Positions 36,774-49,882 of a DNA stretch of 64,000 bases are shown here, in pieces. The stretch lies in NCBI GenBank assembly GCA_017893485.1, contig CM030366.1, positions 185,611,947-185,675,946 on the forward strand, in the 5' to 3' direction. Each line of letters starts with the position of its first letter. The stretch's first letter is position 1. This stretch comes from Hemerocallis citrina. Lineage: Eukaryota; Streptophyta; Magnoliopsida; Asparagales; Asphodelaceae. The notes under the pieces were generated by a model, which saw nothing but the letters and a program-made list of their open reading frames with translations, was not told the DNA's origin and did no database searches. The translations under genes were made by a program, and so were the position numbers.

Positions 36774-39700
36774 AAGGATTTTAGGGGTATTACAATACTT
36801 GTTCTCTTTGAATAGCTTCTCTGTAAGTCTGTGATCTTTGCTCTATTGTGGTTTTGTGTGCAGCATACAGATGCTTGCGGTAAAAGTGGGAACATGAGCA
36901 GACTCTTTCAATTTGATTTGATTGAATTATTGAGATTTTCTTCAGCAGACTCTTTCAATTTTCTGAAACAAATCATTTTGATAGTTGTTAGCCTCCTGCT
37001 TAACCAAGTTGCAAGGTTTGCAGTTGTGATTAATAGGTTTAGTACAGAATGTTGAGTCTAAAATGTTGTGATTATTAGGTTTAGTACAGAATGTTGAGTC
37101 TAAAATGATAATTGTGTTGTGATTAATAGGTTTAGTACAGAATGTTGAGTCTAAAATGATAATTATTACAGACCCGTTTAACTATACGGTGAGGTTTGCA
37201 GTTGTGATTTTGTAGCTTCAAGACAATGTCTACTTGCTAAAACAAAATTTTATAATGTTTTTCTTAATAATTGTTGTCAGAATAAACGTTATGGGATCTT
37301 TGCCGCTAATATTACTTGTTCCCCTCTCTGAGAAGCTTTGGGTATTGTCACACCTTCTGGAGGCTGGTGATAACAACACAAGACCAATTCCATTTTCTTT
37401 CTCATTAAGGGATATAAAATTTGTAATGCTCTATGATTCTTGTTCAGTTGTTCTGTTGCTACATGTTATCTTTTCTATATTATGTTAGGAGAGAGATTTC
37501 AATTCAAGCTTCTGATTGGTGAAGTTGACCTCATACATTATCCCTCTAATGGTTGCTAGAATTATGTAGTTTTAATCCTTACTGCTTTGGTTGGTCTAAC
37601 ATTAGTTATAAAGCACGTGCGGTGGACATTATTATTTAAATTTATTAATTTAAGTTAGTGTAGATATAATATGTGGGATTGAGATTAGTTGGGTGGTGTG
37701 GATGGTCATATAACCCCGACTTAAAGAATATGCTGTTGAGGTTGGTTCGAGTGGGTTGGTTGTCAACATTTACACTACAATTCCCTGGTTACAATAGTAG
37801 AGATAACTAGGTGGGGAACTCTTTCCTTTCAATCCCCAAGGAAGATTTTGTGATGGGATGACCGACGCTATGGGCTAACAACAATAACAGCAGCAAGAGC
37901 AGCAGCAGCAGCATCAACAACTACTACTACTACAGAGCCTTTCTTTCTAATCTTTGTGCTTGGCCATATGAATCTTCTTTATCCTTTATTCAAGGACATC
38001 TTCTCAGTCAAATTGAACTTCTTGACTCCCTCATTCCTATTTCTAGAAACGAATTTGTGGAGGATAATGTCCTTCCTTCAATATTTAACTTGATTGGCTT
38101 TCTACTCAGTATTTCAGTTAGAGCCCAGTGAGTTCGTTTTGAAAATTTTCTTTTGATACACAGTATGGTGTATTCCTGTGTGGAATATTGTTTGATAGAA
38201 GCAAAGGTGTTGCATCTTGCAGTTGCCTCTGTGTAGCATTGAGTTCTATTATTTTGCACATATGCAAGCCATTATTCTATTCATACTGTACATAATACAT
38301 GCTAGAATTTTCAAATCAATATTAGAATTGTCTAAATGATTTGGGTGATTCTAAAAAGATAATTCATGAAGAGATGGTATGCATTAATCTTTGAATAGGT
38401 GTATGATCCATTGAATAGATGCAATCTTTTGAACGAGATGCGATGCATGGTTTGAGGGTGTGTGATGTGTCTTTACAAAAAGCGACATATCATTCCAAAG
38501 AGATGGTTTGATTGATGAAAGATGTGTCTTTAGTGTAAAGATGCACCTCACTCACTATAAAAGTAGTCAGTCTTTCCCATGTCCGAGCATTCTGATTTTC
38601 TACTCTCTGTAAGGTGTTGTCCCTTGTTATCTCCTCTCTGTCCAAATTTAAACAACACATCTGAATTATCTGAAGGCAAGTTTATTGTTTACCCTTTGTA
38701 CTATAGGAAAATGTTATGGTAAGGGAAGAGGAATTCCGAATATTCTGGATTCAGGTTTACTAATTGATAATTATTGATCTCTTTCATTGTTTCTCTGCCA
38801 TTTAAATCTACCAAGTTTCTAACAATCTTAAGACAATAACTGACCAAGTTTTTCCTTTAGCAAACTGAGTCAAGTTTTTCCGTTCTAGTGAACTAATCAA
38901 GATTGACAAGTTTTATTGTTCACACTTTCTAAGATGGAAAGGGAAATTATGCTCACTGAGGTGTTTCCCTGATGTATGTAATTTCTGTTGGTTTTGCATT
39001 CTTGCCTCGTTTTACTGCTACATTTGACTTCCTAACTTTGTTGTATGAATATGAGCTAGGGGCATAAATATAACATGACAGGGACATCGCTATACATCAG
39101 TTTTTTGGGGAAAGAAAAGGATACATGGTCAGGGCTATATATATAATTACTTATTTTTATAAAACTTGGTCACATATGCTATTGGCCATTGACACAATTG
39201 ACTGTTTGTTCAATAAGAAGTTTTGGTTGGTGGATTTACATCCAAATAGAAGTAGTCTACATCATTTAAATTATTGTCCATTAAGCTACTATTCTATAGA
39301 TTATCAGTTGTTTGTATATCCAGTAGCCATTTGTAATTTAAATAACAATAATCCCTAACCACATTTTATGCCTCTCTTCTCCTAAACATTTCTCAAGGAG
39401 TGTCTGATATGAAACTAACCCTAAATAGAGAATTTCCATTAATCTTAAAGGATTAATTTTACTAACATGTAATGCAGATCAAAGTTAGAATTTTAAACAA
39501 TTAATCGGTTTTGATGGATTTTCAAGAATTGAATTAAGTTTAACAAGCCAGATTAATAATTCGGTTCTAACAATCAATAATTAAATTCCTAACCGTTCTT
39601 AGCAAATAACAACTGCAATATTGATTCGTACTCTACTTAGGCAAGTGAAACACTCAATCTCGATATTTGTGGTCGACAGTTAAATCGAATAATATAATAG

Positions 39701-42700
39701 AGATGATAAAGCAGTATAACACAAATATTTGAAAAGTGGAAAGAGTATATCGGGATTTGAAGAAACCGTTAAATCTAGGGTTGGCAGCAATGCATGACAC
39801 AACAATCAGCAAATACAGTAAGAGAAACAACAACAACCAAGTCAACAATGGCAACAACAAGGGCGACGGCGGCGGCGTCGCTGGATGAGGGCGGCGACGG
39901 GGTTGTCACGGCGAGGGGGGGTGGTCAACGACGGCGTCGACAGAGACAGGAGGAGGGTAGCTGGGTGTTGGGGATTTTGGCTGTGGTGGTCGACGAAGGT
40001 TGAGTAGTCGGCTGCGATTTGGAAGGGATTTTGGAGGCAGAGTGGTGGGGCTTTGCTGGCGGTGGTGTCGGCGGGCTTTGGTAGTAAGTTGATAGCGGGG
40101 TGAGGAAAGGAGGGGTGAGGGAGAGATGGGGTAATGGTCGGGATAGGGTTTGAAGTCGGGAGAGGGAAGGCGAGGGCGAAGGCGAAGGCGAAGGCGAGGG
40201 CGATCGGGTTGATGGCGAAGGTCGTCGAAGGCGTTGAGTCGGATTGGGTTGGTCGGGATTTGGAGGAAGGAGAAAGGTTGAAGAGGATTAGGGGTTTGGG
40301 TTAATTTGATTTGGGGGATTAGGGTTAGGGTTTAGGAGTTTGTATTGGATTTGAGGTAGTTTTATAGTTTATCACAAACCCTAAAATTAGTTCTCACTTG
40401 TATCACACAAAGAGAGAGATGAAGAGCAAAACTCAATACAATAATTTTTAATCAATAATGACATCTTTCTCATTAATCTCGGGGCCTATGAATAGGCTCA
40501 ACAAATCTGGATACAAATCTTAAAATATTCAAAAATCTTAAAAATATTCTAATGCAAAAAAAGGAAAGATTACATATGGCTATAATTGCCAAAAGCAAAT
40601 ATGGTATTGAAATAAAATCCTAAGCTAATGAAGCAGCTGTCCTAGACGATGTTTGCGCTTGTAGAAACGCCCGAATCGTCTTGAACCTATGTCCTCATCA
40701 TTCTCTCCGGGTGGGAGAGGGCTCGACCCAGTCGAGTTAAAACCAGTCCTCCTGTCATAGTGCTCCAAAAGATCTGGGTCCAAGCGCTGAAGCTCTTCAC
40801 GATCTATCCAAGTATTCTCCGACTCCGGCTTGTTTTTCCATCTTACCAAATACCTATGAATACCACAATCCCTAGTAGAGATTATCTGATCATCTAAAAT
40901 ATTATCCAATTTTTCTGTCGATGGGTTAGTATCAGGTAGTGGGGGTAATGTGGGAATCTCACCATTAGGCTGCAGGATAGACTCATCTATAAGAGGATTT
41001 CTAGAGTTAAATTCTGAGCCTTCGTAGGGTACTATATCCTCAACATTGAAAGCCTTACTTATACCAAAACCTTCAGGAAGGTCAACGACATAGGCATTAT
41101 CATTGATTTTATGAAGAATTTTAAATCGGCCTGCAGCACGTGCATTCAACTTCTTAACGGATCCAGCTGGAAACCGTTCCGGATGAATCCGAACCATCAC
41201 TTCGTCACCCACATTAAATATTTTAAATTTCCTTCTAATATTAGTTCTTAACTTGTAGTTAAAATTATTCTCATTAATTTTCTTTGAAATTTCTCAATGC
41301 AAGTCATGAATGCGGGATGCAAATGCAGATGCAGACTTTGAGACTCGGTGATGTTCTAACATGGGGGCAAGATCTATGGGCTGCCTAGGACGATAATCAT
41401 GTACTACTTCGTGTGGACTCATGCCAGTGGTTCTATTCCTAGCTGTGTTATAAGTAAATTCAGCAACCGTTAATTTTAAATCCCATGTTCCTAAGTTCTC
41501 TCCCACAAGAGTACACAAGAGATTGCCAAGACTCCGATTGACAACCTCGGTCTGTCCATCAGTCTGTGGGTGGAATGCTGAAGAGAACTTCAATTTCGTA
41601 CTCATTTTGTGCCATAGGATCTTCCAAAAATAACTCGTGAATTTCACATTCCTATCAGACACATTGGTTTTTGGCAACCCATGTAGCTTCACAATATTAT
41701 CAAAGAAGATCTGAGCCACACGGGATGCATCGAAAGTTTTCGAGCACGGGAGGAAGTGGGCCATTTTAGAAAAACAGTCCACGACGACAAGAATGGAGTC
41801 GTGTTTCTTGTGTTTTCGATAAGCCTAACACGAAATCCATTCTCACATCTTCCCAAGGGCAACTGGGAATAGGCAATGGAGTATACAGGCCTGTGTTCTG
41901 TTTTTGTTGCTTGGCGAGTTGACAAGTATGGCATCTGTTAACAAGTCTCATAACGTCTCTCTTTAGCTTCGGCCAGTAAAACCTATGTTCCACAGCATCA
42001 ATGGTCTTGCTATGCCCATAGTGTCCAACAAGGCCACCAGCGTGCGATTCCCAAACAAGATACTCTCGTAATAATATATTGGGAATGCACAGTTTGGAGC
42101 GATAGAAGAGATAATTATCTTTCAGGAAATAATCATCTATCACTCGAGTGATACAATCCTTCAAAGAGGTGTATATCTCGGAAAATCTGGGCAGGAGGCA
42201 TACTCATCTTTTAATCTCTTAAAACCAATAATTTCGGTGCGCAGTGTAGATAAGATCATGTGACACCGACTGAGCGCATCCACGGCCTTATTATCAATCC
42301 CTTTTGTGTGCCTAATGGTATATGAATATTCTTCTAGGAACGCTACCCATCTAGCATGTCTCGGATTTAACTTTTGTTGAGAATTAAGGAATCTTAAGGC
42401 CTCATGGTCTGAAAAAATGACGAATTCTTGCGGTAGGAGATAATGTCGCCAATAGCAAAGTGACTGAATTACCGCATAAAACTCCTTGTCATAAGTGGAG
42501 TATTTTTGTTTTGCTTCGTTCAGCTTTTCACTGAAATAAGCAACAGGATGACTCTTGACTGAGGACTCCACCTATACCAATACCTAAAGCATCGCACGTT
42601 ACTTCGAAGACTTTAGTGAAATCAGGCAACCTCATGACAGGTGTCTGAGTCATTCTCTTCTTGATCTCTTCGAAGGCTTTCGTGGTTTATTTCGACCAGA

Positions 42701-45700
42701 CAAATTTACCTTTCTTCAAACAGTCGGTTATCAGAGCCATAATTATACTAAATCCTTGTACAAACTGACGATAGAAGGTGGCAAGGCCATGAAAACTCCG
42801 CACATCACGAATATTGCGGGGCTCAGACCACTCAGTAATAGCTCGTATCTTTTCTGGGTCAGTGGTTACTCCTCGGGCCGAAACAATAAATTTCAGAAAG
42901 ATAGTCTGATCGGAGAGGAAGGTACATTTGGTAGGATTAGTGTAAAGCTGTTTCTTCCTCAAAATACCGCAGACCTGTCTCAAATGGTCAAGATGTTGCC
43001 CAATGGATCGGCTGTAAATGAGAGTATCATCAAAGTATACCACAAGGAACTTGCCCATAAAAGGGGCAGAGTATTTGCGTCATGATTCTCATAAACGTGC
43101 TCGGGGCATTTATCATTCCAAATGGCATGACCATCCATTCGTACAGGCCATCCTTCGTCTTGAAGACGGTCTTCCATTCGTCACCAGGACGAACACATAT
43201 TTGGTGGTAGCTACTTTTAAGATCAATCTTGGAAAAGATTGTGGCACCAGACATTATGTCCAACATATCATCCAAACGAGGAATAGGAAAACGGTATTTT
43301 ACCGTGATCTTGTTTATGGCACGGCTATCCACACACATATGCCAGGTTCCATCTTTTTTTGGCATCAATAGGGCAGGAACAGCGCAAGGACTTAAGCTTT
43401 CTCTGATGAAGCCCTTTGCCAGTAACTCATCAACTTGCCTTTACAACTCAGCATGTTCTGTCGGATTCATCCAATAATGTGGCAAGTTAGGAAGACTTGC
43501 TCCTGGAACCAGATCAATAGCGTGTTGGATGTCACGCAGTGGGGACAGCTAGTTAGGGAGGTCAGCAGGAAACACATCTGCAAATTCCTGTAGGACAGGA
43601 GTAACTTGAGGCGGAATGAGTGATTTAGGATCTTTATGGACTTCTCTCACTGTGAGTAGAAGAATGGTAGCCCCTTTGTCAATTTCTTTTGTGAGTTCCT
43701 TTTCACCCATATACGTTACTTCCTTGCCCCTTTTCGAGGGAGCCGGTGTTGTTTCAGCTGGACCAGTTCGTGGTCTCACGGGTATGAGTTTTATTTTTAG
43801 TCCATTATGCTGGAACACACATTGGTTGGATCGACCATATATGGTCACATCGTGATCGTATAACTAGGGTCTCCCTAAAATGACTTGACCCACATCCATT
43901 TTGAGCACATCACACTAGATTTCTCTTTGTAAGCTTTGAACTCCACATGGACCAAATATCGATGTGTTACTTGGAGGGCTGTCACATCAATCCAAGATAC
44001 TTTGTATAGGCATGGATGGGGTTCAGTCTTAAGTCCGGTCTTAGCTAAGACCGCAGAAGAGAGCGTTGATGCAGCTCCCACTGTCAACAATCACCTTGCA
44101 GTTTTTACCACCTATAGTCGTAAAGGTATGGAATATAGCAGTGCGCTTCCAATCATCTTCTTTTAGCTGGGACAAAGCACATCTTACTACATTCAAGTAG
44201 GGTGATTGGCTAGACCGAATACAGTGAAGATACTGGTCATCCCCTTCTTCACCGAAGTCATCACCTTCAATAGGCTCATAGAAAAACTCATTGTCAGAAT
44301 CTTCAGCGATGACAGTGGTACCCTCTATAATATTGATTCTACTGGTGCTGGGACAGTTGCTACCAACATGCCGGTATCCCTTACATTTATAGCACTTAGT
44401 GAGAGGGTCAATTTTAGAGTAGTCTCTTTCGGTGTTCTTATCCTTATGTTCATCTCTATGTGAATTGAAATTTGAGTTAGGTTTGCTGGGGTAAGATTTT
44501 TTGGGGTGCTGAGAGAGAGGCTTAGGTCTAGATGGATCGGCAGAAGTCATTCTAAAGGAATGATCTTTCGAATCGCTGGACTTAGAATTAGAACTAGTTT
44601 TAAGGGAATCCATATCGAGGACAAGGGCATAGGCTGCCACTAGTGAGTCCATATTTCCATGAATTAGCTCGTTCCTAAGGTCGGCTCGTAGTCTAACCCT
44701 GAACCTAGAGAGAGTTTGTTCTTTACTCTCTTTACCTAATGCATTGCACCGAATAAGGAACTCATCGAACTTATCAACATATTCTTGTGTGGATCTACTT
44801 CCTTGATAAAGTTGGTTCTACGAATCTAGCAATCGGGTGTGGAACGATAACGGTACTTATCTCTCAGTGAGCTTCTCTTTCATTGCTTCCCAAGTGGCTA
44901 TGGGTGCCAGACCTCAGCCTCTGCGGGTGTGTTCAAGATTGTTCCGTTGTTGTTGAGCTTTACCCGTCAATTTCATTGTGGCAAATTTAACCATCAGGGC
45001 TTCGCTCATGTCAAACCACACAAAATAGTGGTTCATGGCATGGATCCAATCGAGATAAGCATGGGGTTCCATGTGGCCTTCAAAATGGAGAACGTCAGTC
45101 TTAACGTTCCTTTTATATTGTTCGTCAGGATCACGTTCTTGACGTTGATCGTCACGAACATTCCCTTGAGGGATCTGACGATTAGCATGAAGCTCAGGGG
45201 CAATAGTGATTTAATTTCACTTTCTCAATCTTCTGATTGATATTGGCAAGAGTTGCTTGAAAGGCAGCTAGGGTATCGGAAATATCAGAGTTGTCCATTT
45301 CAGGTCAAGAAGGTCTAGGATTTCTAATTAGGTGATTTGGGAGGGAAAAGAAAGACTCGTCAAGGATCTGTGATGGTGCTGCGAAGACGCATTCACCAAA
45401 AGGGGAAAACTAGGGTTTGTGTGTGTGCTATTTTTTTCATTATTAAATTAAATGAATATGAAATGATCTAAAATAAAGAAAGAAAAAATTAGAAACTACA
45501 CGATCCTAAACGAATGCAAAAATTGATGCCTAAATGATGCAAGAACTAGAGTTTTAAGAACCTTCGCTCTGATACCAAAATGATGTAAAACTAACCCTAA
45601 ATAGAGAATTTTCAAGAATCTTAAAGGATTAATTTTACCAACATGTAATGCGGATCAAAGTTAGAATTTTAAACAATTAATCGGATTTGATGGATTTTCA

Positions 45701-48700
45701 AGAATGGAATTAAGTTTAACAAGCCCAATTAATAATTCCGTTCTAACAATCAATAATTAAATCCCTAAGCATCCTTAGCAAGTAACAACTGCAATATTGA
45801 TTCGTACTCTACTTAGGCAAGTGGAACATTGAATCTCGATATTTGTGGTCGACAGTTAAATTGAATAATATAATAGAGATGATAAAACAGTATAACACAA
45901 ATATTTGAAAAGTGGAAAGAGTATACCGGAATTTGAAGAAACCGTTAGATCTAGGGTTGGCAGCAACGCATGACACAACAATCAACAAACACAGTAAGAG
46001 AGAGACAGCAGCAACCAAGTCAACAATGGCAACAGCAAGGGCGACAGCGGCGGCGTCGTTGGCTGAGGGCGGCGATGGGGTCATCACGGCGAGGGGGGGG
46101 GGTGGTCGACGACGGCGTCGACAGAGACAGGAGGAGGGTAGCCGGGTGTTAGGGATTTTGGCTGTGGTGGTCGACGAAGGTGGAGTAGTCGGCTGCGGTT
46201 TGGAGGGGATTTCGGAGGCGGAGAGGTGGGGCTTTGCTGGCGGTGGTGTCGGCGGGCTATGGTAGTAAGTCGACGGCGGGGTGAGGAAAGAAGGGGTGAG
46301 GGAGAGATGGAGTAATGGTCGGGATAGGGTTTGAAGTCAGGAGAGGGAGGGCGAGGGCGAAGGCGAAGGCGAGGGCGATCAGGTTGATGGCGGAGGTGGT
46401 CGAAGGCGTTTAGTCGGATTGGGTTGGTCAGGATTTGGAGGAAGAAGAAAGGTTGAAGAGGATTAGGGGTTTGGGTTAATTTGATTTGGGGGATTAGGGT
46501 TAGGGTTTAGGATTTTGTAATTGATTTTGGGTAGTTTTACAGTTTATCACAAACCCTAAAATTAGTTCTCACTTATATCACACAAAAAGAGAGATGAAGA
46601 GCAAAACTCAACACAATAATTTTTAATCAATAATGACATATCTTTCTCATTAATCGCAGGGCCTATATAGGCTCAAAACAAATCTGGATACAAATCTCAA
46701 AATATTCAAAAATCTCAAAAAAATATTCTAATGCAAAAAAAGAAAAGATTATATATGGCTATAATTGCCAAAAGCAAATATGGTACTGAGATAAAATCCT
46801 AAGCTAATGAAGTAGCTGTCCTAGACGATGCCGCGCTGATAGAAACGCCCGAATCGTCTTGAACCTATGTCCTCATGAGTGTCAGTTGCTTGTTTGGCAA
46901 GTGGCAGTATGAGCTTCAATTCCGACAGATATATGACTTGTTTTCTGTATATTTAACTGATTTTCTGCTTGTAGATAAAAGAATTTTACCTTATTGATAC
47001 ATATGAGATTTTCGTTTCTAAAGAGATCGCAGTTCAAGCACATATTATAAACATAGTATATGTTTCAAGAGAACGTAGAGTATATTGCTTTCTCTAGGAC
47101 AGTTCTTGCAGTTTAAATATAGTCTACTATAAGTTGAAAGTTCAATAACAATATAGTGCATCTCTTTCTTTCCCCCTGAGGCCTGGAACATTGAGACTGT
47201 ATTATGAAAAATTACTAATGTAGATGAGAGTCATTGTAATTTAGAGACAGATACCTGAATATAAATGTTACTACTGGTCCTGCTAATTATTCATAATCAT
47301 CCATTTCTGCTACATAGTTTAGCACTTTTCTAAATGGTCTACTGTTTCTCTTATATCTGGATGTACATGATCCTGTGGTTGTATGAATCTTTCAGTAGAA
47401 CAGTAAATTTATTCTCTCTCATTTTTTCCCCTGCAGGTTCTATCCTGAATTGAAGTTATGTAGCTTGCTTGTCTCCTTTGAAGCTAAGGTCTGGTGTCAT
47501 TTCCATGTGAAGTAATGTTTTGATTTTAATTTTTTGTAAGCCATGATTTTGCTATTTTAAATTGTCAGTTTGCAGATCTGCAGATTGAATTCTAGTTCTA
47601 TATACTACAGATGCCTTTCCAACATGATGATGACCTATATCATCATTTAAATTTGGATATTTAATACGAAACATTATGCACATGTAGTTTTGTTCTATTT
47701 GAAACAAAGTGTATGGTAGGCATATCTTTTTGGCTTCATGGTATTCGATTGCTAATGTTGCAATTTTTTCTTCTGAAGCTAATCTATATTCGAAATAGTA
47801 AATTGCAAAAACATTATTTTGGAAAGAAGAAACTGCTATTTGTAGAAATAGAAATACAAATTGCCTGTTTCAATGCTTAAAGCATGTAAGATCATTCAAT
47901 GCATGATTTGTAATTGTACACTACATATGAGCACTATTTCTAATGTGTGTAGTAAACTTTTGGTAACTCTAGCATTAATTTTCTGGGTATTTTAGTATTT
48001 TGGTAATCATTTTCTTCTTGAGTGCTGATGTCAGCCAGTATTATTGTCGAGCAAGGGTAATACTGGGGTTTTGTGAAGTTACGGACTCTTGTGGAATCAT
48101 TTTGATGAGGGGCTTTTAAACAAATCAAAAAGGTGTAGAGGCCTACAAATAATTATATTTTTCTTGGGGACTTTTGGAAAATTTTCCTAATCATTTATTT
48201 TATTTCCTTAATGGGTTACCTTTGGTCTCATGGTAGCTTGGTTGAGTCTCTTTCCGATACTTCGATTGTTGGTAATCAATAAACTTACCTGCTGTTCTAA
48301 TGACTACATGGTATCATCAATGATACAAGTCTATAAGTATCATGATACTTAACTGCAACACCGTCTAGGGTTTCATTGAAGAATGTTATATGTAACACTA
48401 GGTAAAGCGGGTTTCATTGAAGAATGTTATATGTAACACTAGGTAAAGCTTTAAACCTTCCTCTTACTAACACTACATAAGTTTTCTTGCAAATTGTTCC
48501 ATTTCCAGTGTATAGGCAGTTACTTGAAGTCCTGATATTAAGCAAACTTTGGCAACTTTAGTAAAGTACAAATCAGTTTTGTTGTCATTCAATAAAACTG
48601 TACATGAGATTTCCAGTTCATATGGCTTACCACTAGGGATTCCGATCTGTGAGCGCATGCTTACTGACAGTGTTTTCATCTTTAGAATGGGCTTTTTTCT

Positions 48701-49834
48701 CTAACCCTCCTTCCTTGGTTATGCATTGCTTCGTTGTTTTCTCATTGTTATTAATTCTATGATAGTTTGTCTAGTATTGTTTATCATTATTTATCTGATA
48801 GTACGAGGAATTCTCTCTCGTTGATGCTAACTCCTTATGTCCTAGACTCTTTGTATATATTGATTTGAATACAGGCAAATTTCATTCTTTGAAGCACTTC
48901 TACTGTGCAAAGGTTTATTTTGTCAACAAAACCGACAATACTTCTAAACTTCTTGGCATAAAATTATCCTTATATATTATTTTTCAATACGTATTAAATA
49001 CGTAGCTCATATTTCCTTTTTTTAATCTTTTGCATATGAATACCCCTCAATAGTTATTGTCAGACTTCTTTCACGAGAATGAAGTTATATGCAGAGTAGT
49101 CCGAAATGCTGATTGTAATGCCACAATTACATCAGAATATCAAGTCTTATTCTAAAATATTAATTTCGGATTATCTCCCCCAAGGAGATAGTGGGAGAGT
49201 ATTTCAAAAACACAGTTTGAGAATCACAGTGTTTTCAAAGTTTGGTGTTAGTGGGAGAGGATTTCAAAGTTGGGTGCTAGTCAAACATGATTTCACTAAC
49301 TTGACAATTTTGATGGAAATCACAACTTTTGCATTTTGAAGTCACACTATATCATAAATAAATTCACCCTTTAGCTTATGTTTCTCAAATCCTTGGCAAA
49401 TGTTACTTTAATATTCAATAAAAATCATAATGTTACTTATCGTATTTGCAAAAAGGATATAATATCGTACTGATTATCTTAAACTAAAAATATCTAATTA
49501 TAATATTTTAGCTCTTCTATTATATTGCAAGAGTCGAGTTAGTCTAAAAAAACAGTTTCAAACCCACATTTTATTTTATATTATGTCAACCTTTCATTTA
49601 AGTTTCATGTGCACTAAAACCAATCTTATAACATATGGATGTGCATCACATGTGTGTTATTGATAATTTTTTATTTTGGAATGATAATAGCTGATTTCTG
49701 TTGCTGTTATTGTTATTAACTCTTATATTCATATATAATAAGAATAATTATAATAATAAAAGTATATGTGGAATCCTAGTTGAGTGATTTTAAAAGCACA
49801 CTAGGTATGTATTTGAATTATTGTTATTAACTCT

Positions 49835-49882
<48 letters not shown>

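Larger units (their letters stand above)
31699..36794. mobile_element. Solo LTR (about 3.3 kb without insert) in PIAL intron 4
   Basis: It begins TGTAGCGCCCCGAG and ends GGGGTATTACA (TG...CA). The flanking 5-mers are GTACT (31694-31698) and ATACT (36795-36799), a one-base mismatch. The interior has no pol or primer site. It is homologous to the LTR at 56230-58541: both have CCAGAATCTTT, GGAAATTAAAAACTT and GCACGTTAGTT in the same order. An hAT element sits inside at 34450-36254. Long-LTR gypsy origin is inferred. Confidence 0.75.
39405..46878 (-). mobile_element. Ty3/gypsy chromovirus-type LTR retrotransposon
   Basis: Both LTRs (39405-40700 and 45581-46878; 1296 and 1298 bp) look nearly identical. 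An exact GTGTC duplication flanks the element (39400-39404 and 46879-46883). The PBS next to the right LTR reads TTTTGGTATCAGAGC on the minus strand (initiator tRNA-Met), and a purine tract (CGGAGAGAA) adjoins the left LTR. The internal minus strand holds gag, PR, RT, RNase H, integrase and a chromodomain, in gypsy order. It lies antisense in PIAL intron 4. LTR similarity suggests a fairly recent insertion, although the coding part is already broken. Confidence 0.95.
31568..47436 (+). other. PIAL intron 4, 15.9 kb, swollen by transposons
   Basis: The split R codon joins exactly (CG|G) to exon 5, showing that this is one intron. It contains a solo LTR (31699-36794) with an hAT insertion, native-looking AT-rich DNA (36800-39399) and a gypsy element (39405-46878). 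The native remainder is only about 3.5 kb. Confidence 0.85.

Noticed and set aside
40318..40342. TTAGGGTTAGGGTTTAGG, telomere-like
   Set aside because: Only a short imperfect word, present in both gypsy LTRs (again near 46493). It is not a telomere array.
42756..43477. Several plus-strand frames opposite gypsy RT
   Set aside because: Antisense shadows of the RT coding region, with no domain of their own.
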